This document shows, one piece after another, positions 45,082 through 54,438 of a stretch of DNA of 64,000 nt (position 1 is the first letter of the stretch; every line of letters starts with the position of its first letter). The stretch lies in NCBI GenBank assembly GCA_020633415.1, contig JACKDQ010000005.1, positions 62,001 to 126,000 of the forward strand, written 5' to 3'. This DNA comes from Deltaproteobacteria bacterium. GTDB lineage: Bacteria; Myxococcota_A; Polyangia; GCA-2747355. A program made the translations under genes and the position numbers. Below the pieces are notes generated by a model. It saw nothing but the letters and a program-made list of their open reading frames with translations, made no database searches and was not told the DNA's origin.

Positions 45082-45564
45082 CTACTTGAGTTGGACGATC
45101 TTGCTGTGGGCGATCGAGACGAACTGACCATCTTTGGTGAACAGGCCGACCGAGGCGGCGGCCATCAGGGCGTCCGGTGCGTCAACCGTCAGCATGCCCT
45201 GCTGTTCGGTCAGCGCCGTGTCGTCGGGAGCGCTGTCCGGTGTGTGAGGGAATCCGACCACCCGCAGGACTAGGTCACCGGGCTGACCGGCCACCAATTC
45301 AGCGCGATGCCGGCCGCTGGGGGAGGTACTCCAGCGGCAGCGTAGGCTACTGCCATCCACCTCGACCTGTACGCCGTCGTCCTGCGTGTTCTCGCGCTGC
45401 TCCGTACTCCGCCGGCGCGCGATTTCCGCTAGCCCCTCTTTGAGGTCGTCATCATCGGGGTGAGCCTCGAGTAGTTTCTTGAAAACCTGCTCGGCTTGGT
45501 CGAGCTTGCCTTGATCGAGGTAAATGCGGGCGACGGTCGGGGTAACGAACGGCTGGTCCTGCAT
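45082..45564 (-). CDS. TPR-repeat protein of unknown function
   Basis: Protein of 160 residues. Residues about 5-50 form one TPR-like helical pair (PTVARIYLDQGKLDQAEQVFKKLLEAHPDDDDLKEGLAEI). After an acidic linker, residues 65-160 look like a small beta domain of unknown family that ends ...GLFTKDGQFVSIAHSKIVQLK. AGGAGA lies upstream of the ATG. No signal peptide. It lies between ribF and dapA on the same strand. Confidence 0.72.
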   Translation of the reverse strand: MQDQPFVTPTVARIYLDQGKLDQAEQVFKKLLEAHPDDDDLKEGLAEIARRRSTEQRENTQDDGVQVEVDGSSLRCRWSTSPSGRHRAELVAGQPGDLVLRVVGFPHTPDSAPDDTALTEQQGMLTVDAPDALMAAASVGLFTKDGQFVSIAHSKIVQLK

Positions 45565-45637
45565 GTGTATCTCCTGGCTGATGGCCGGGTGCTAACGGGT
45601 GCTGCGCTACCGAGGGCGCGGACGCGAATATCTCGCG

Positions 45638-46573
45638 CTAATGCCTGGTTCCCAAAAGTTGTCTGGCACGGTCGATATCGCTGCGAATTGCGCTGACGAG
45701 CTCGTCGAGCGATTGAAAACGGCGCTCATCTCTAAGCCTGCTGGCGAAGAGCACTTCAATTTCCTCACCGACGATCTGGTCGTCAAAATCCAAGATGTGC
45801 GCTTCGATCGTATGGTGTTCGTCTTGGCGCACCGTTGGTGCTGTACCGATGTTGACGACCGCGGCCAATGGATCGCGGCCGGCTAGCGTGACGTAGCCCG
45901 CATAAACGCCGCGTCCCGGCAACAGCTCCTGGTCTGTGTCGAGGTTGGCGGTGGGGACGCCAATGGTTCGCCCGCGCTGAGCGCCGGTCACCACTCGGCC
46001 AGCCACCGAGAAAGCACGGCCGAGCAGCGCGTTGGCGCCAGCGAGCCGGCCCATCAAGACAAACTCGCGGATCTTGCTGCTCGAACAAACCAAACCGTCG
46101 ATGCGGACCGCCGCCAAGGGGCAGGTCTCGAAGCCAAAACGCGCGCCGAGCATTTGCAGGGTCTGGACGTTACCTCGGCGATCTCGGCCGAACACAAAAC
46201 CTTCGCCGACGACGATGTGCTTGGCGTGGAGGGTTTCGACGAGCACGCAGCGAACGAAATCTTCTGCGCTCATCTCCGCCAATCGCTTGTCGAAGCGTTC
46301 GATCACCAGCGTGTCGATCCCACAAGCACCGATCAGTTGGATTTTCTTTTTCCGTGGTGTGATCAACGGGGGGGCGAGCTCGGGCGAGAAAAAGCGCGCC
46401 GGGTGCGGGTCGAACGTCAGCGCGACGGTTGTTGCTGCTGAGGCCTTGGCGAGCTCCACAGCGCGCGCAAAGAGCGCTTGATGCCCACGATGGACGCCAT
46501 CGAAGTTGCCGATGGCGATCGACGTTTCGCTAAAGGGCTCTCCCTGGATGTTCTCGAGCACACGCATCGTCAC
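45638..46573 (-). CDS. ribF: bifunctional riboflavin kinase / FAD synthetase
   Basis: Protein of 311 residues making FMN and then FAD. The N-terminal FAD synthetase half has the nucleotidyltransferase motif GNFDGVHRGH (22-31) and TFDPHPARFFSP. The C-terminal riboflavin kinase half has GRTIGVPTANLD and the GVYAGYVTL and TVRQDEHHTIEAHILDFD segments. Start is GTG at 46573, or an ATG two codons later. Divergent from a small lipoprotein gene. Confidence 0.97.
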   Translation of the reverse strand: MTMRVLENIQGEPFSETSIAIGNFDGVHRGHQALFARAVELAKASAATTVALTFDPHPARFFSPELAPPLITPRKKKIQLIGACGIDTLVIERFDKRLAEMSAEDFVRCVLVETLHAKHIVVGEGFVFGRDRRGNVQTLQMLGARFGFETCPLAAVRIDGLVCSSSKIREFVLMGRLAGANALLGRAFSVAGRVVTGAQRGRTIGVPTANLDTDQELLPGRGVYAGYVTLAGRDPLAAVVNIGTAPTVRQDEHHTIEAHILDFDDQIVGEEIEVLFASRLRDERRFQSLDELVSAIRSDIDRARQLLGTRH

Positions 46574-46734
46574 TTTCCGCCTATTTACTGCGCCTTGTGC
46601 GGCGGCGCAAGCATCGCCCCCATCGGCAGCCCTAAGGAGTACCTTGAATTACATCTATGGAACTGTGGCAGGGAGCTAGTGGTAATCCGACTCGCAGATA
46701 TTGTCTTTTGATAATAAAAAGTTATGCACCAGTC

Positions 46735-46763
46735 TAAACAAATATCGTTAGCCGACGTATAAT
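46735..46763 (+). promoter_or_regulatory. sigma-70-type promoter of the small lipoprotein gene
   Basis: TAAACA (46735-46740), a 17-bp spacer, and a perfect TATAAT (46758-46763), in a strongly AT-rich patch. The start codon (TTG 46787) lies 23 bp further. This is the cleanest -10 box in the window. Confidence 0.65.
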
Positions 46764-46786
46764 ATTAGGTAAGCGCAAGGACAAAC

Positions 46787-47125
46787 TTGAAAACGCTCGC
46801 CCTACTGACCCTCGGATGTCTCGCGGTCTCTTTCGGCTGCGGCGGAACCGACGTGGAAAGCGAGTCGTTTGCCGCGACGTCGGGCCCCGTTGAGCTGGAG
46901 ACCAAGAGCCGGCTTTCTCCGCTGACCACGGCGGTGCAGGCCGAGCGGTTGCAGATCAGCGCCGGGCAACCCGGGCAGAACGCAACCCACCCCCTTGCTG
47001 AGCGACCGGGGATCTGTGGCGCGGTCGGTTGCCCGTTTGCCGACGTTCCCTGCGAGGCGCGTGGGACAGCGGGCATGGTGCTCTGTGTTTGTCGCATTGC
47101 CGACATGCTCTTCTCCTGTCGCTAA
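46787..47125 (+). CDS. small lipoprotein of unknown function
   Basis: Protein of 112 residues with a lipoprotein signal (LGCLAVSFGC, Cys18). The mature part has a Ser/Thr/Gln-rich stretch and a C-terminal cysteine cluster (GICGAVGCPFADVPCEARGTAGMVLCVCR...SCR), likely disulfide-bonded. TTG start preceded by AAGGA about 7 bp upstream, behind a strong promoter-like element. No family is recognised. Confidence 0.6.
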   Translation: MKTLALLTLGCLAVSFGCGGTDVESESFAATSGPVELETKSRLSPLTTAVQAERLQISAGQPGQNATHPLAERPGICGAVGCPFADVPCEARGTAGMVLCVCRIADMLFSCR

Positions 47126-47288
47126 CAGCCGCTGCTCTTGCCGTTAATGGCATGAATTTTATTTGTATTTTCGCTTTGCCCCGGTTGCGTTCAGCGCGGG
47201 CGCACAAAGCGAGACCGTGGGTGCCGCGATCTGCTAGGGTCTTGGCGGCAAACGGCAAGAACCAACCTCAACCCACGGAAATTCGTCC

Positions 47289-48101
47289 TTGTTCGCTGCG
47301 TTTCGTATTGTATCCGACGTCCTCAGCTATCGGCTGAGAATGCGCGAAGCCAACAACCTGCTGGTCGTCGCATCGCTGGCGTTTGCCTCCCGGCTTGCCT
47401 TGGAAGAGACCGGCTTGCGCTTGGTTTTGTCCGTTTTGCTTAATATTTACGCCTATCTACTGAACGACCTTTGCGACCTTGGCGTCGATCACGCGACACC
47501 TCATCGCCAAACGGACAAGGTGGCATTCCTGCGCGCCCACCGCTCCACCGCGATCGTGGTGCTGGCGGTGATCGCTGCAGTCCTGCACGGGTTTGCCTGG
47601 CTGGTCGGACGGGCTGCGCCTTGGCCGCTGACGCTGTTTTCGGTCGCATCAAGCGTTGTGCTGGTCAGCCTGTACTCGTTTTGGCTCAAGCGCCTGCCGA
47701 TCGCTGACATTTTGGCGATGGCGCTGGCTGGGGCAACCGGGACGCTACTCGGCGCCTCGTTTGAGCGAGGTAGCTGGGTCTTGGTCGGCGTCGCTGGCCT
47801 GATCTGTGGCGCCTACCAGGCCGTGCAATTGCTTAGGGACATTGACGTCGACCGAGCCCAAGGTGTAGGCACGACGGCGGTTGTGCTGGGGACGACGGCG
47901 ACGGCGTGGATTCTTCGCCTGTTGCTTGTCGCTGGGGCTGCTTACGGCGTGTGGGTGGTGGGTAGCTATTGGGGTTGCGGTCTGCTCTTGGCCCTGGTCG
48001 TACCCTATCGGGGTGAGCACGCGGCACGCAGTTGGGACATGTTGCGATTGGTTAGCGGCGGCGTTTGGCTGGCGCTGTTGATTGAACTCTATTTCGCCTG
48101 A
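47289..48101 (+). CDS. UbiA-family prenyltransferase
   Basis: Polytopic membrane enzyme of 270 residues. The two Asp-rich diphosphate/Mg-binding motifs are present: NDLCDLGVD (59-67) and RDIDVDRAQG (about 183-192). UbiA enzymes attach a prenyl chain to aromatic rings, sugars or other prenyl chains; which one cannot be decided. The context (two GT-C-like membrane proteins and a CrtC-like hydratase downstream) allows polyprenyl-phospho-sugar synthesis or carotenoid elongation. TTG start, or ATG at 47340. Confidence 0.78.
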   Translation: MFAAFRIVSDVLSYRLRMREANNLLVVASLAFASRLALEETGLRLVLSVLLNIYAYLLNDLCDLGVDHATPHRQTDKVAFLRAHRSTAIVVLAVIAAVLHGFAWLVGRAAPWPLTLFSVASSVVLVSLYSFWLKRLPIADILAMALAGATGTLLGASFERGSWVLVGVAGLICGAYQAVQLLRDIDVDRAQGVGTTAVVLGTTATAWILRLLLVAGAAYGVWVVGSYWGCGLLLALVVPYRGEHAARSWDMLRLVSGGVWLALLIELYFA

Positions 48102-48170
48102 GCAGCGTCGATCGATGAAAGCCCGATGATGCAGCAACGACGAACAGCCTCGCGCTGCTAACGCCAGCTG

Positions 48171-50138
48171 ATGGATCGCCGGACACCACAGTCTCCCAAT
48201 CGATCTCGGCTCGCTCTTGTCGTGCTGCTCGCCGCGCACGTTGCGCTGCTGCTCTATGCGCTGCCTCCGCGGGTGCTGCTCAACGATCAACCCTTCGATG
48301 GCACCGACTACCAGACACATTACGAGCAAATCTCGACACTGATCGAAGCGTTCGATCGCTTTGGCCACACCTGGGCTTACGACCCGAACCTGCTCGCCGG
48401 CCAGCCGGCGGGCGTGATCTTCGATGTCGACAACAAGCTCTACTTTTGGTGGACCTATCTGCTTTCAAAGGCTGGCGTTGCGCGTGTGCTGGCCTACAAG
48501 CTGTTTCCCCTGTTCAGTTGCTTACTGATGCCGTTTAGCTTGCTCGCCGCCGGTCGCCTGTTTGGCTTCGATCGGCGGCAGCGATTGTTTGCTGTGGCAA
48601 TGGCGCTACTCGTTTGGCACTTCGACTCGGCGCTGCGCTTTCAGTGGACGGTGGGCATGATCTCATTTGCCACAGCGTCCCACCTCAGCTTGCTCGTCGC
48701 TGCCGCGTTCTACAGCTTTGTCCAAAAGCCGAGAGCCGGGCTGTTTGTTGCGCTCCTGCTGCTCCTGCCGCTGACGCTGCTCACCCACGTCTGGGCTTTC
48801 GCCTTGCTGGTTGTGCCACTTGTCGCCCTGTACTTGCGCGCTCGCCGACGCCTCGGCTTGCGCGGTCACCTCGCAGTCTGGGCGTTCGTCGCTGCCGCGT
48901 TGGGGGTCAATGGCTATTGGCTGCTTAACGCCCTCGCTCACTTCAAGCTGCTGGCGCCGTCAGGCGTCGTTGGCCAGGCCACCCCGCCGTATCTGCTCAG
49001 CGATTGGCTGGAGATCGTCGTCAACCCGTTCAACACTGGGTTCGCCCTGCCGTACACGCTGTTTCGCTATTTGGCCTTACTCGCCGCAGGTCTCAGTGTT
49101 TGGCGTTGGCGGCGCTCGGCTGACGATCGGGCCTTTATCGGCGGACTGTTTTTGTGTTGGCTTTGGGGGCTGACCTATCTGCCGGCGATGATTCCTGGGT
49201 TGCGCGAGATGGAGCCCTATCGGTTCGTCGGTAGCGCGACAATCCTCTCGGCGCTATTCGCCGGACCGTGGCTCGCCGCGGTTTGCCGGATTTCGCTGGT
49301 TCGTCAACTTGCCCCGCCGGTCCGAGCGGTCGTCGTCGTGTTGCTCTTGCTGTTGGTGCCGCGCGTCGCACGTCAGGTGGTTGGGGCGATCCCTGAAATC
49401 GCCCCGACGCCTGTCTCGCGCAAAGAGGCGTCCAACATGTCGCGGCTACCGACGGTGATCGGATCTCCTGATCTGCTGAGCGACCATGCCGATGTTCGCT
49501 TTACGCGGCTGACGACGGTAACGCCACGGATGGCTAGCTTGGCGCGATACGTCGACAAGCATTGCGATCAACCGGGGCGCGTGCTCGTCGAGCATTGGTC
49601 GACCGGCGAGCTGATGCGCTGGGCTACATCGCGGCCAATCCTCGGAGGCTTTCCCGACCGACGTTTGGCCCACGAAGATGCGTTTTTGTTTCGCCGATAC
49701 CACGACCCGCGGTTCTTTGGCAAAGCGCTCGATGCCTACTTGCGCCGCTACAACGTAAAGTATCTGCTGATCAGTCAGTACCTTTTCCCTCATGTCGAGC
49801 GCCGGCGTGACCTGTTTGAGCCGATGAAACTGCTGGGCGGTCACCGGATCTACCGCGTCAAGCAGGACTGGGGATACGTCGCCGACGCGAGCGCCGATGT
49901 TAGGTTCGAGCTCAACAAGATCGAAGTCAATGGACTACAGCTGCCAGGCGATGCCAAGCACGTGGTCTTGCGCTTTCACTTTCACCACGCGCTGCGTTGT
50001 CGAGCGCCGGCCGAGCCGGAATTGCGCTGTCGCCTCGAGCGTCAGCCCGTCGAGCACGATCGCGTAGGGCTGTTGCGCGTCGTTGGAGAGCCACGATTGC
50101 CGAAGTCTTTCGTGATCGAATTGGACTACGGCGGGTAG
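48171..50138 (+). CDS. large multi-helix membrane protein, GT-C-like (paralogue 1)
   Basis: Membrane protein of 655 residues: about 12 helices (15-400) then a soluble C-terminal domain (420-655). After helix 1 an external loop has GTDYQTHYEQ and WAYDPNLLAG, with an Asp placed where GT-C glycosyltransferases keep their catalytic acidic residue. The C-terminal domain has GRVLVEHWSTGELMRWA and YLRRYNVKYLLISQYLFPHVERRRDLF. The next gene encodes a clear paralogue. Lipid-linked-sugar glycosyltransfer is the best guess; no exact family assigned. Confidence 0.7.
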   Translation: MDRRTPQSPNRSRLALVVLLAAHVALLLYALPPRVLLNDQPFDGTDYQTHYEQISTLIEAFDRFGHTWAYDPNLLAGQPAGVIFDVDNKLYFWWTYLLSKAGVARVLAYKLFPLFSCLLMPFSLLAAGRLFGFDRRQRLFAVAMALLVWHFDSALRFQWTVGMISFATASHLSLLVAAAFYSFVQKPRAGLFVALLLLLPLTLLTHVWAFALLVVPLVALYLRARRRLGLRGHLAVWAFVAAALGVNGYWLLNALAHFKLLAPSGVVGQATPPYLLSDWLEIVVNPFNTGFALPYTLFRYLALLAAGLSVWRWRRSADDRAFIGGLFLCWLWGLTYLPAMIPGLREMEPYRFVGSATILSALFAGPWLAAVCRISLVRQLAPPVRAVVVVLLLLLVPRVARQVVGAIPEIAPTPVSRKEASNMSRLPTVIGSPDLLSDHADVRFTRLTTVTPRMASLARYVDKHCDQPGRVLVEHWSTGELMRWATSRPILGGFPDRRLAHEDAFLFRRYHDPRFFGKALDAYLRRYNVKYLLISQYLFPHVERRRDLFEPMKLLGGHRIYRVKQDWGYVADASADVRFELNKIEVNGLQLPGDAKHVVLRFHFHHALRCRAPAEPELRCRLERQPVEHDRVGLLRVVGEPRLPKSFVIELDYGG

Positions 50139-50145
50139 GCAGGCG

Positions 50146-52104
50146 ATGAGTCAGTCAGCGGGAGACCCGGGTCAAGCTAGCGGACGATTGTATCGCTATC
50201 GCCATCTCTGGGCAGTGCTGCTCTTGGCGGTGATGCACTTTGCTCTGGTCTTTCACTTTGCCTCGCCGAAAGTGATCTTTTCCGGCAAGCCGATCTACGA
50301 CATCGACTTTTCACTGCACTATTACCAGGTCGATCGCGCTCAGCGGGCTTGGGAGGGCGACAAGAAACTCTGGGGATATGACCCCAACATGCTGGCGGGG
50401 CACCTCTCCGGCGCCCTGGAAGACGTCAGCTTCAAAGTCGTCGAGTTATTCGTGATCGGCTTGACCAAGTTCGGCGTATCGCGTGTCACTGCCTTCAATT
50501 TGTTCGCGTTGCTTGTCCACCTACTGGTGCCGTTTTTGGCCTACCTGGCGGCGCGCCTGTTCGGTCTCGAGCGCGGACACGCGCTGATCGTGGTGCTGCT
50601 TTGGTCGCTGTTGTGGTTCTTTGACGCCTTCTTCCACTGGGCTTGGTACTGCGGGATGATCTCGTGGGGGCTCGCTAGTCAGCTGGCGATCGTTCTGCTC
50701 GGTCTGATCTATCGCGCGCTCGAGCAGCGTCGCTGGGGCTACTATCTGCTCGCGGCGTTGTTGACGCTCTTTTTAGCGGCCCACCATCCGTTCGCCAGCT
50801 TGACCCTGGCGCTACCCAGCCTGCTGCTCTACCTGCGGCAGATTCGTCGGCGAGACTATTGGATGCACGGCGGTGTCGGCTTGATCGTGATCAGCGCGGT
50901 CGTCGGGACGATGTTGTGGCTGCCCACGGCTTGGGCGTTTCGTCATTACGTGCTGACCGAGGATAGTTTTCTGCGGCCGACGATCGACTATCTGGTCTAC
51001 GACTTTTTCGACCTTTTGCGCGATCAACTCCAAGGTGGACCCTCGGTGCGGACGCTGTTTCGCGTGTTGGTACTCGGTGCGGCGGTTTATACCGCAATCG
51101 AGTGGTACCGCAAGCGCGACCGTCGACTGCTGCCGATCGGTACGCTGGTGATCTTTTGCTTGCTGCTCGCCTATGGTGGCAGCCACCTGCACGTCACGCG
51201 CGTGACGCAGCCTTACCGACAAGTGATGCCGATGGCCTTGGCAGCCGCTCTGCCGGCGGCAATAGCCCTGCGCGAGCTGTTTTCGCTGGCCCACTGGCGC
51301 AGCCTGCGTCGTCCGACGAAATTCGTCGTGCTGTTGCTTGGCGTGCTGCTGTTGCCGCGTGCCGTGCGCACTGTGCTGTTCTTCATTCCGGAGGCGGTGC
51401 GGCCACTGCCCGCCGACCTCCGGCCTTCTCCGGAGCGATGGCAGCTGAGACAAGTCGGCTTCATCGAGCCACAAATTCTCTCGATGCGCTATCACAGCCA
51501 AACCCCCGCTGCTGATGCGATCTTGCTTTGGCTGAAATACCACCTGCAGAGAAATCCTGGGCGTGTCGTCGTCGAAGACTACATGCTCGGTGAGTACTTG
51601 GCGGCCAATGACATTCCGGTGTTGGGCGGTCTGCTTCAGCGAAGCTTTCCCCATGGCGACGCGCATCTGTTTCGGCTGGATTTCGACGGCGACTTGCCGG
51701 GCGAACGTCTGCGACGCTACCTCGAGCGCTACGCGGTGCGCTATGTGGTGGTCTCCAAACTCAAACCCAAGCTCGAATGGCGCAAGGATCTGCTGAAGTT
51801 CGTTGGGCTGGTCGACAAAGTGAGGATCTTCGAGACGAAGATCAAGCCAAGCTACTTCATGCGGGGCGGTGGTCGTTTGGTCAAGGCGCAAGTCAATCGG
51901 ATCGTCATCGAGGATGCGGTCGGTCCGAGCATCGTCCTCCGCTTTCATTGGATGGAGACCTTGGCCTGTCGGCCTGACTGCCGGGTCCGCCGCGAGCGGG
52001 TGGCCGAGGATCGCGTCGGTTTCATTCGCATCGACAATCCGCCAAAGCGCTTCGAGATCTACAATGCCTACCGTCAGAGCGACCAACAGGCTCCGAGAAG
52101 ATGA
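50146..52104 (+). CDS. large multi-helix membrane protein, GT-C-like (paralogue 2)
   Basis: Membrane protein of 652 residues, paralogous to the upstream protein: the same helix pattern, YDIDFSLHYYQ and WGYDPNMLAG after helix 1, GRVVVEDYMLGEYLA, YLERYAVRYVVVSKLKPKLEWRKDLL in the soluble domain, and a matching LRFHW...L.C final beta domain with paired Cys. Starts 7 bp after the first gene with AGGCAGG upstream. Its stop overlaps the CrtC-like ATG (ATGA). Confidence 0.7.
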   Translation: MSQSAGDPGQASGRLYRYRHLWAVLLLAVMHFALVFHFASPKVIFSGKPIYDIDFSLHYYQVDRAQRAWEGDKKLWGYDPNMLAGHLSGALEDVSFKVVELFVIGLTKFGVSRVTAFNLFALLVHLLVPFLAYLAARLFGLERGHALIVVLLWSLLWFFDAFFHWAWYCGMISWGLASQLAIVLLGLIYRALEQRRWGYYLLAALLTLFLAAHHPFASLTLALPSLLLYLRQIRRRDYWMHGGVGLIVISAVVGTMLWLPTAWAFRHYVLTEDSFLRPTIDYLVYDFFDLLRDQLQGGPSVRTLFRVLVLGAAVYTAIEWYRKRDRRLLPIGTLVIFCLLLAYGGSHLHVTRVTQPYRQVMPMALAAALPAAIALRELFSLAHWRSLRRPTKFVVLLLGVLLLPRAVRTVLFFIPEAVRPLPADLRPSPERWQLRQVGFIEPQILSMRYHSQTPAADAILLWLKYHLQRNPGRVVVEDYMLGEYLAANDIPVLGGLLQRSFPHGDAHLFRLDFDGDLPGERLRRYLERYAVRYVVVSKLKPKLEWRKDLLKFVGLVDKVRIFETKIKPSYFMRGGGRLVKAQVNRIVIEDAVGPSIVLRFHWMETLACRPDCRVRRERVAEDRVGFIRIDNPPKRFEIYNAYRQSDQQAPRR

Positions 52105-53084
52105 GTGCGCTGGGCTTTCAGGCGCCGATTGCGCCCTCCGGCTACCGCTGGTGGTATGTCGATGCGCTTAGCGACGATGGTCGCTATGGGCTGGTCACGA
52201 TATTTTTTGCAGCGAATCCGTTCTCGCCGCTCTATCTGTCGCGGTTGCGCGACGGTCTGAGCTGTGTCCCCGAAGATTACGCTGCGGTTAACGTCGTGCT
52301 CTATCGGGGCCGGCGTAAGCTCTGGACGATGACCGGCTTTGATCGCAGCAAATTGCTGCGTGCCAGCGACGGCATCAGCGTCGGGCCCAATCAGCTGCAG
52401 TGGGACGGCCGAACGTTAACGCTATCGTTTGCCTGTCGCTCGCCATTGATTCGTAGCGCGCTGCGGGGATCTCTGACCTTGCGCGCACGCGCTGTCCACC
52501 AGGCGGCCCATCAGTTGGTCGGTGGCGTGACGCCTCATCACTGGCGACCGATCGCGCCGCTGTCCGACGTCGAGATCATCTTGAGCGAACCAGCGCTAAG
52601 GTTCTCCGGCCGTGGATATTTCGATAGCAACTGGGGCGCCAGTCCACTGGTCGATGCGTTTCGTCGCTGGCATTGGCAAAGGTCGTTGGTTGGCGACGGG
52701 GCGGCGATCGTCTATGGCGGGATGGCTCGCGACGGCAGTCCATTTGCTGTTCAGCGCTTGTTGCGGGTGGATGGTAGCGATTCACCGCTGGTCGGGCTGC
52801 GCGCGCAGCCAGTCGGCCGGACGCGTTGGCTATTGCGCCGAGAACTCTATACGGCGCAAACCGCGCGGGTAGTTCGCACGCTGGAGAGCGCGCCGTTTTA
52901 CGCGCGGACACAGGCAGAAATCGAGGTTGAAGGCCAGCGCGTCGAGACGGTCAGTGAGACGATGGACCTCGACCGGCTACGTCGACGCTGGATCCAGGCC
53001 GCCTTTTATCTGCGGATGCGCCGTGCAGGTCTTGGCCGATCAGCTGATCACGATCGATTGCTGCTCACGGCGGGGCGTGATTAG
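52101..53084 (+). CDS. carotenoid 1,2-hydratase (CrtC)-like protein
   Basis: Protein of 327 residues matching the CrtC lipocalin-like family: GYRWWYVDALSDDGRYGLVTIFFAANPFSPLY at the N-terminus, then HHWRPIAPLSDVEI and the hallmark GYFDSNWGASPL with a nearby WHWQRS. CrtC adds water across the terminal double bond of acyclic carotenoids. No other carotenoid gene is in the window, so a different hydrophobic substrate is possible. Coupled by overlap to the GT-C-like gene upstream. Confidence 0.78.
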   Translation: MSALGFQAPIAPSGYRWWYVDALSDDGRYGLVTIFFAANPFSPLYLSRLRDGLSCVPEDYAAVNVVLYRGRRKLWTMTGFDRSKLLRASDGISVGPNQLQWDGRTLTLSFACRSPLIRSALRGSLTLRARAVHQAAHQLVGGVTPHHWRPIAPLSDVEIILSEPALRFSGRGYFDSNWGASPLVDAFRRWHWQRSLVGDGAAIVYGGMARDGSPFAVQRLLRVDGSDSPLVGLRAQPVGRTRWLLRRELYTAQTARVVRTLESAPFYARTQAEIEVEGQRVETVSETMDLDRLRRRWIQAAFYLRMRRAGLGRSADHDRLLLTAGRD

Positions 53085-53093
53085 CGCACTGGC

Positions 53094-54200
53094 CTAGCCG
53101 TTTCCGATATCGGTCTTCAGGCCATCGACGACCGCGAAGTCGCCGGTCCCCGAATGGATCTGTCCGCGCCCACCACTCCTTCCGACGATCAATGCCCCTT
53201 CGGCGGCAGCGACCAACGTGTGGGCGTCGCGGTGGTTAGGTGTTGTTGCAGCGAGGCCGATCGAGGCGCTTATTGGCAGTTTCTCGGACCCGATATCGAC
53301 CGGCGACTCCTCGATGCGCGCCTTGAGTCGTAGTGCGGCTGTCTGTGCGCCGATTTCGTCGGTGTCGGGCAGCAGTACGCCGAATGAGCCTTCATCCCAG
53401 CGTCCAACGATATCTACGGTTCGCAGGCTGGTCCGCGCGATACTCGAAACGTGGCGCAGGATGTGCTCAGCTAGTGCCTGATCGCTGCCCTGTTTCCCAA
53501 CGCTACGTAGGTTGTCGATTTCCATGATCAGCAAGGACAACGGGTGCCCATAGCGCGCGTAGCGCTCGATCTCCTGGGCGAGTTGGCGCTGAAGGTAATG
53601 GGCGTTGTACAGGCCAGTCGTTTGATCGATCACCGCCAGTTCGGCGATCAGCTGGCGCTGAGTCGCGAGTTCTGCGGTCAGTTTGGCGAGCAGCGCGTTT
53701 TGCGATTGTGCAGCGGCGAATCGACGATCGACATCATTGCTCTCGCGCAGATGATTGATCTCGATCTCGATCAGCGGGATCAGCAGCTGCAAGAGCACAC
53801 GGGTGTGGTCGCCGGCGAGCGCCCCAGAGTGATTGGTTACGGTAAACGCGCCCGATGGCGTGGCGATGTAGGTCGTATCGCCCTCTGAACGTGGCCCTTG
53901 TTCATCGGCCATGTCCCAAATCTTTCGTGCGGTTTCGCTGTTGGCCACCACCCTGAGTGTTTCCGAGAGGTAGCATTCGGTCGCCGTTTGGTCGCCGAGG
54001 CCCCCCATGGTCTCGGGGGTTGTGGCGAGCGTCAACGACTCCGCTTCGCAGGCTGTCGTTACACCCGCGAGCACAGCCTTGAGTCGATCACGCGCCGAGC
54101 GCTGCCCTGCGAGCTGATTGAGCAGTATTCCCAAGGACTTGATCTGCGTCAAAAACGACGCGGGGATTTCTACCGAAGGCTCGGCGCGCTTACCAGACAT
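53094..54200 (-). CDS. degenerate GGDEF-domain protein
   Basis: Protein of 368 residues. The first 180 or so are helical, with a possible GAF-like segment. A GGDEF-family fold follows (about 190-345: DQTTGLYNAHYLQRQLAQEIERYARYGHPLSLLIMEIDNLR...). The catalytic GG(D/E)EF is replaced by WDEGSF, so diguanylate cyclase activity is unlikely; the protein may be a sensor or scaffold. No membrane segment. ATG at 54200 with AGGTGG upstream. DnaA-box-like repeats lie in its upstream region. Confidence 0.8.
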   Translation of the reverse strand: MSGKRAEPSVEIPASFLTQIKSLGILLNQLAGQRSARDRLKAVLAGVTTACEAESLTLATTPETMGGLGDQTATECYLSETLRVVANSETARKIWDMADEQGPRSEGDTTYIATPSGAFTVTNHSGALAGDHTRVLLQLLIPLIEIEINHLRESNDVDRRFAAAQSQNALLAKLTAELATQRQLIAELAVIDQTTGLYNAHYLQRQLAQEIERYARYGHPLSLLIMEIDNLRSVGKQGSDQALAEHILRHVSSIARTSLRTVDIVGRWDEGSFGVLLPDTDEIGAQTAALRLKARIEESPVDIGSEKLPISASIGLAATTPNHRDAHTLVAAAEGALIVGRSGGRGQIHSGTGDFAVVDGLKTDIGNG

Positions 54201-54272
54201 TGTCCACCTGCGTAGAACCACGAGAGAGTCAGTGTATTCCTTAGTTTAAGCGTGGTTGGCGCGCGAATACAA

Positions 54273-54319
54273 TTATTCACCCACAGACTGTGAATAAATT
54301 GTTTGCAGGTTGTGAGTAG
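54273..54319. repeat. DnaA-box-like inverted and direct repeats
   Basis: TTATTCACC (54273-54281) and TGTGAATAA (54289-54297, perfect TTATNCACA on the minus strand) form an 8-bp inverted repeat with 9-bp spacing. A third, weaker copy TGTGAGTAG (54311-54319) lies about two helical turns on. The patch is AT-rich and upstream of the GGDEF gene. It could be a DnaA-binding cluster or a regulator operator. Confidence 0.45.
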
Positions 54320-54438
54320 ATTGTCAGGCGAAGTAGGTGGAGGGGCGACGGCGGCATACCGTCAGTATCAAGGCCTCCGGCCGACTGTGGTGGCGGTTGT
54401 TAGCGGGTCCACAGTGGCCGGGAGGGAGGCGCTACGCG

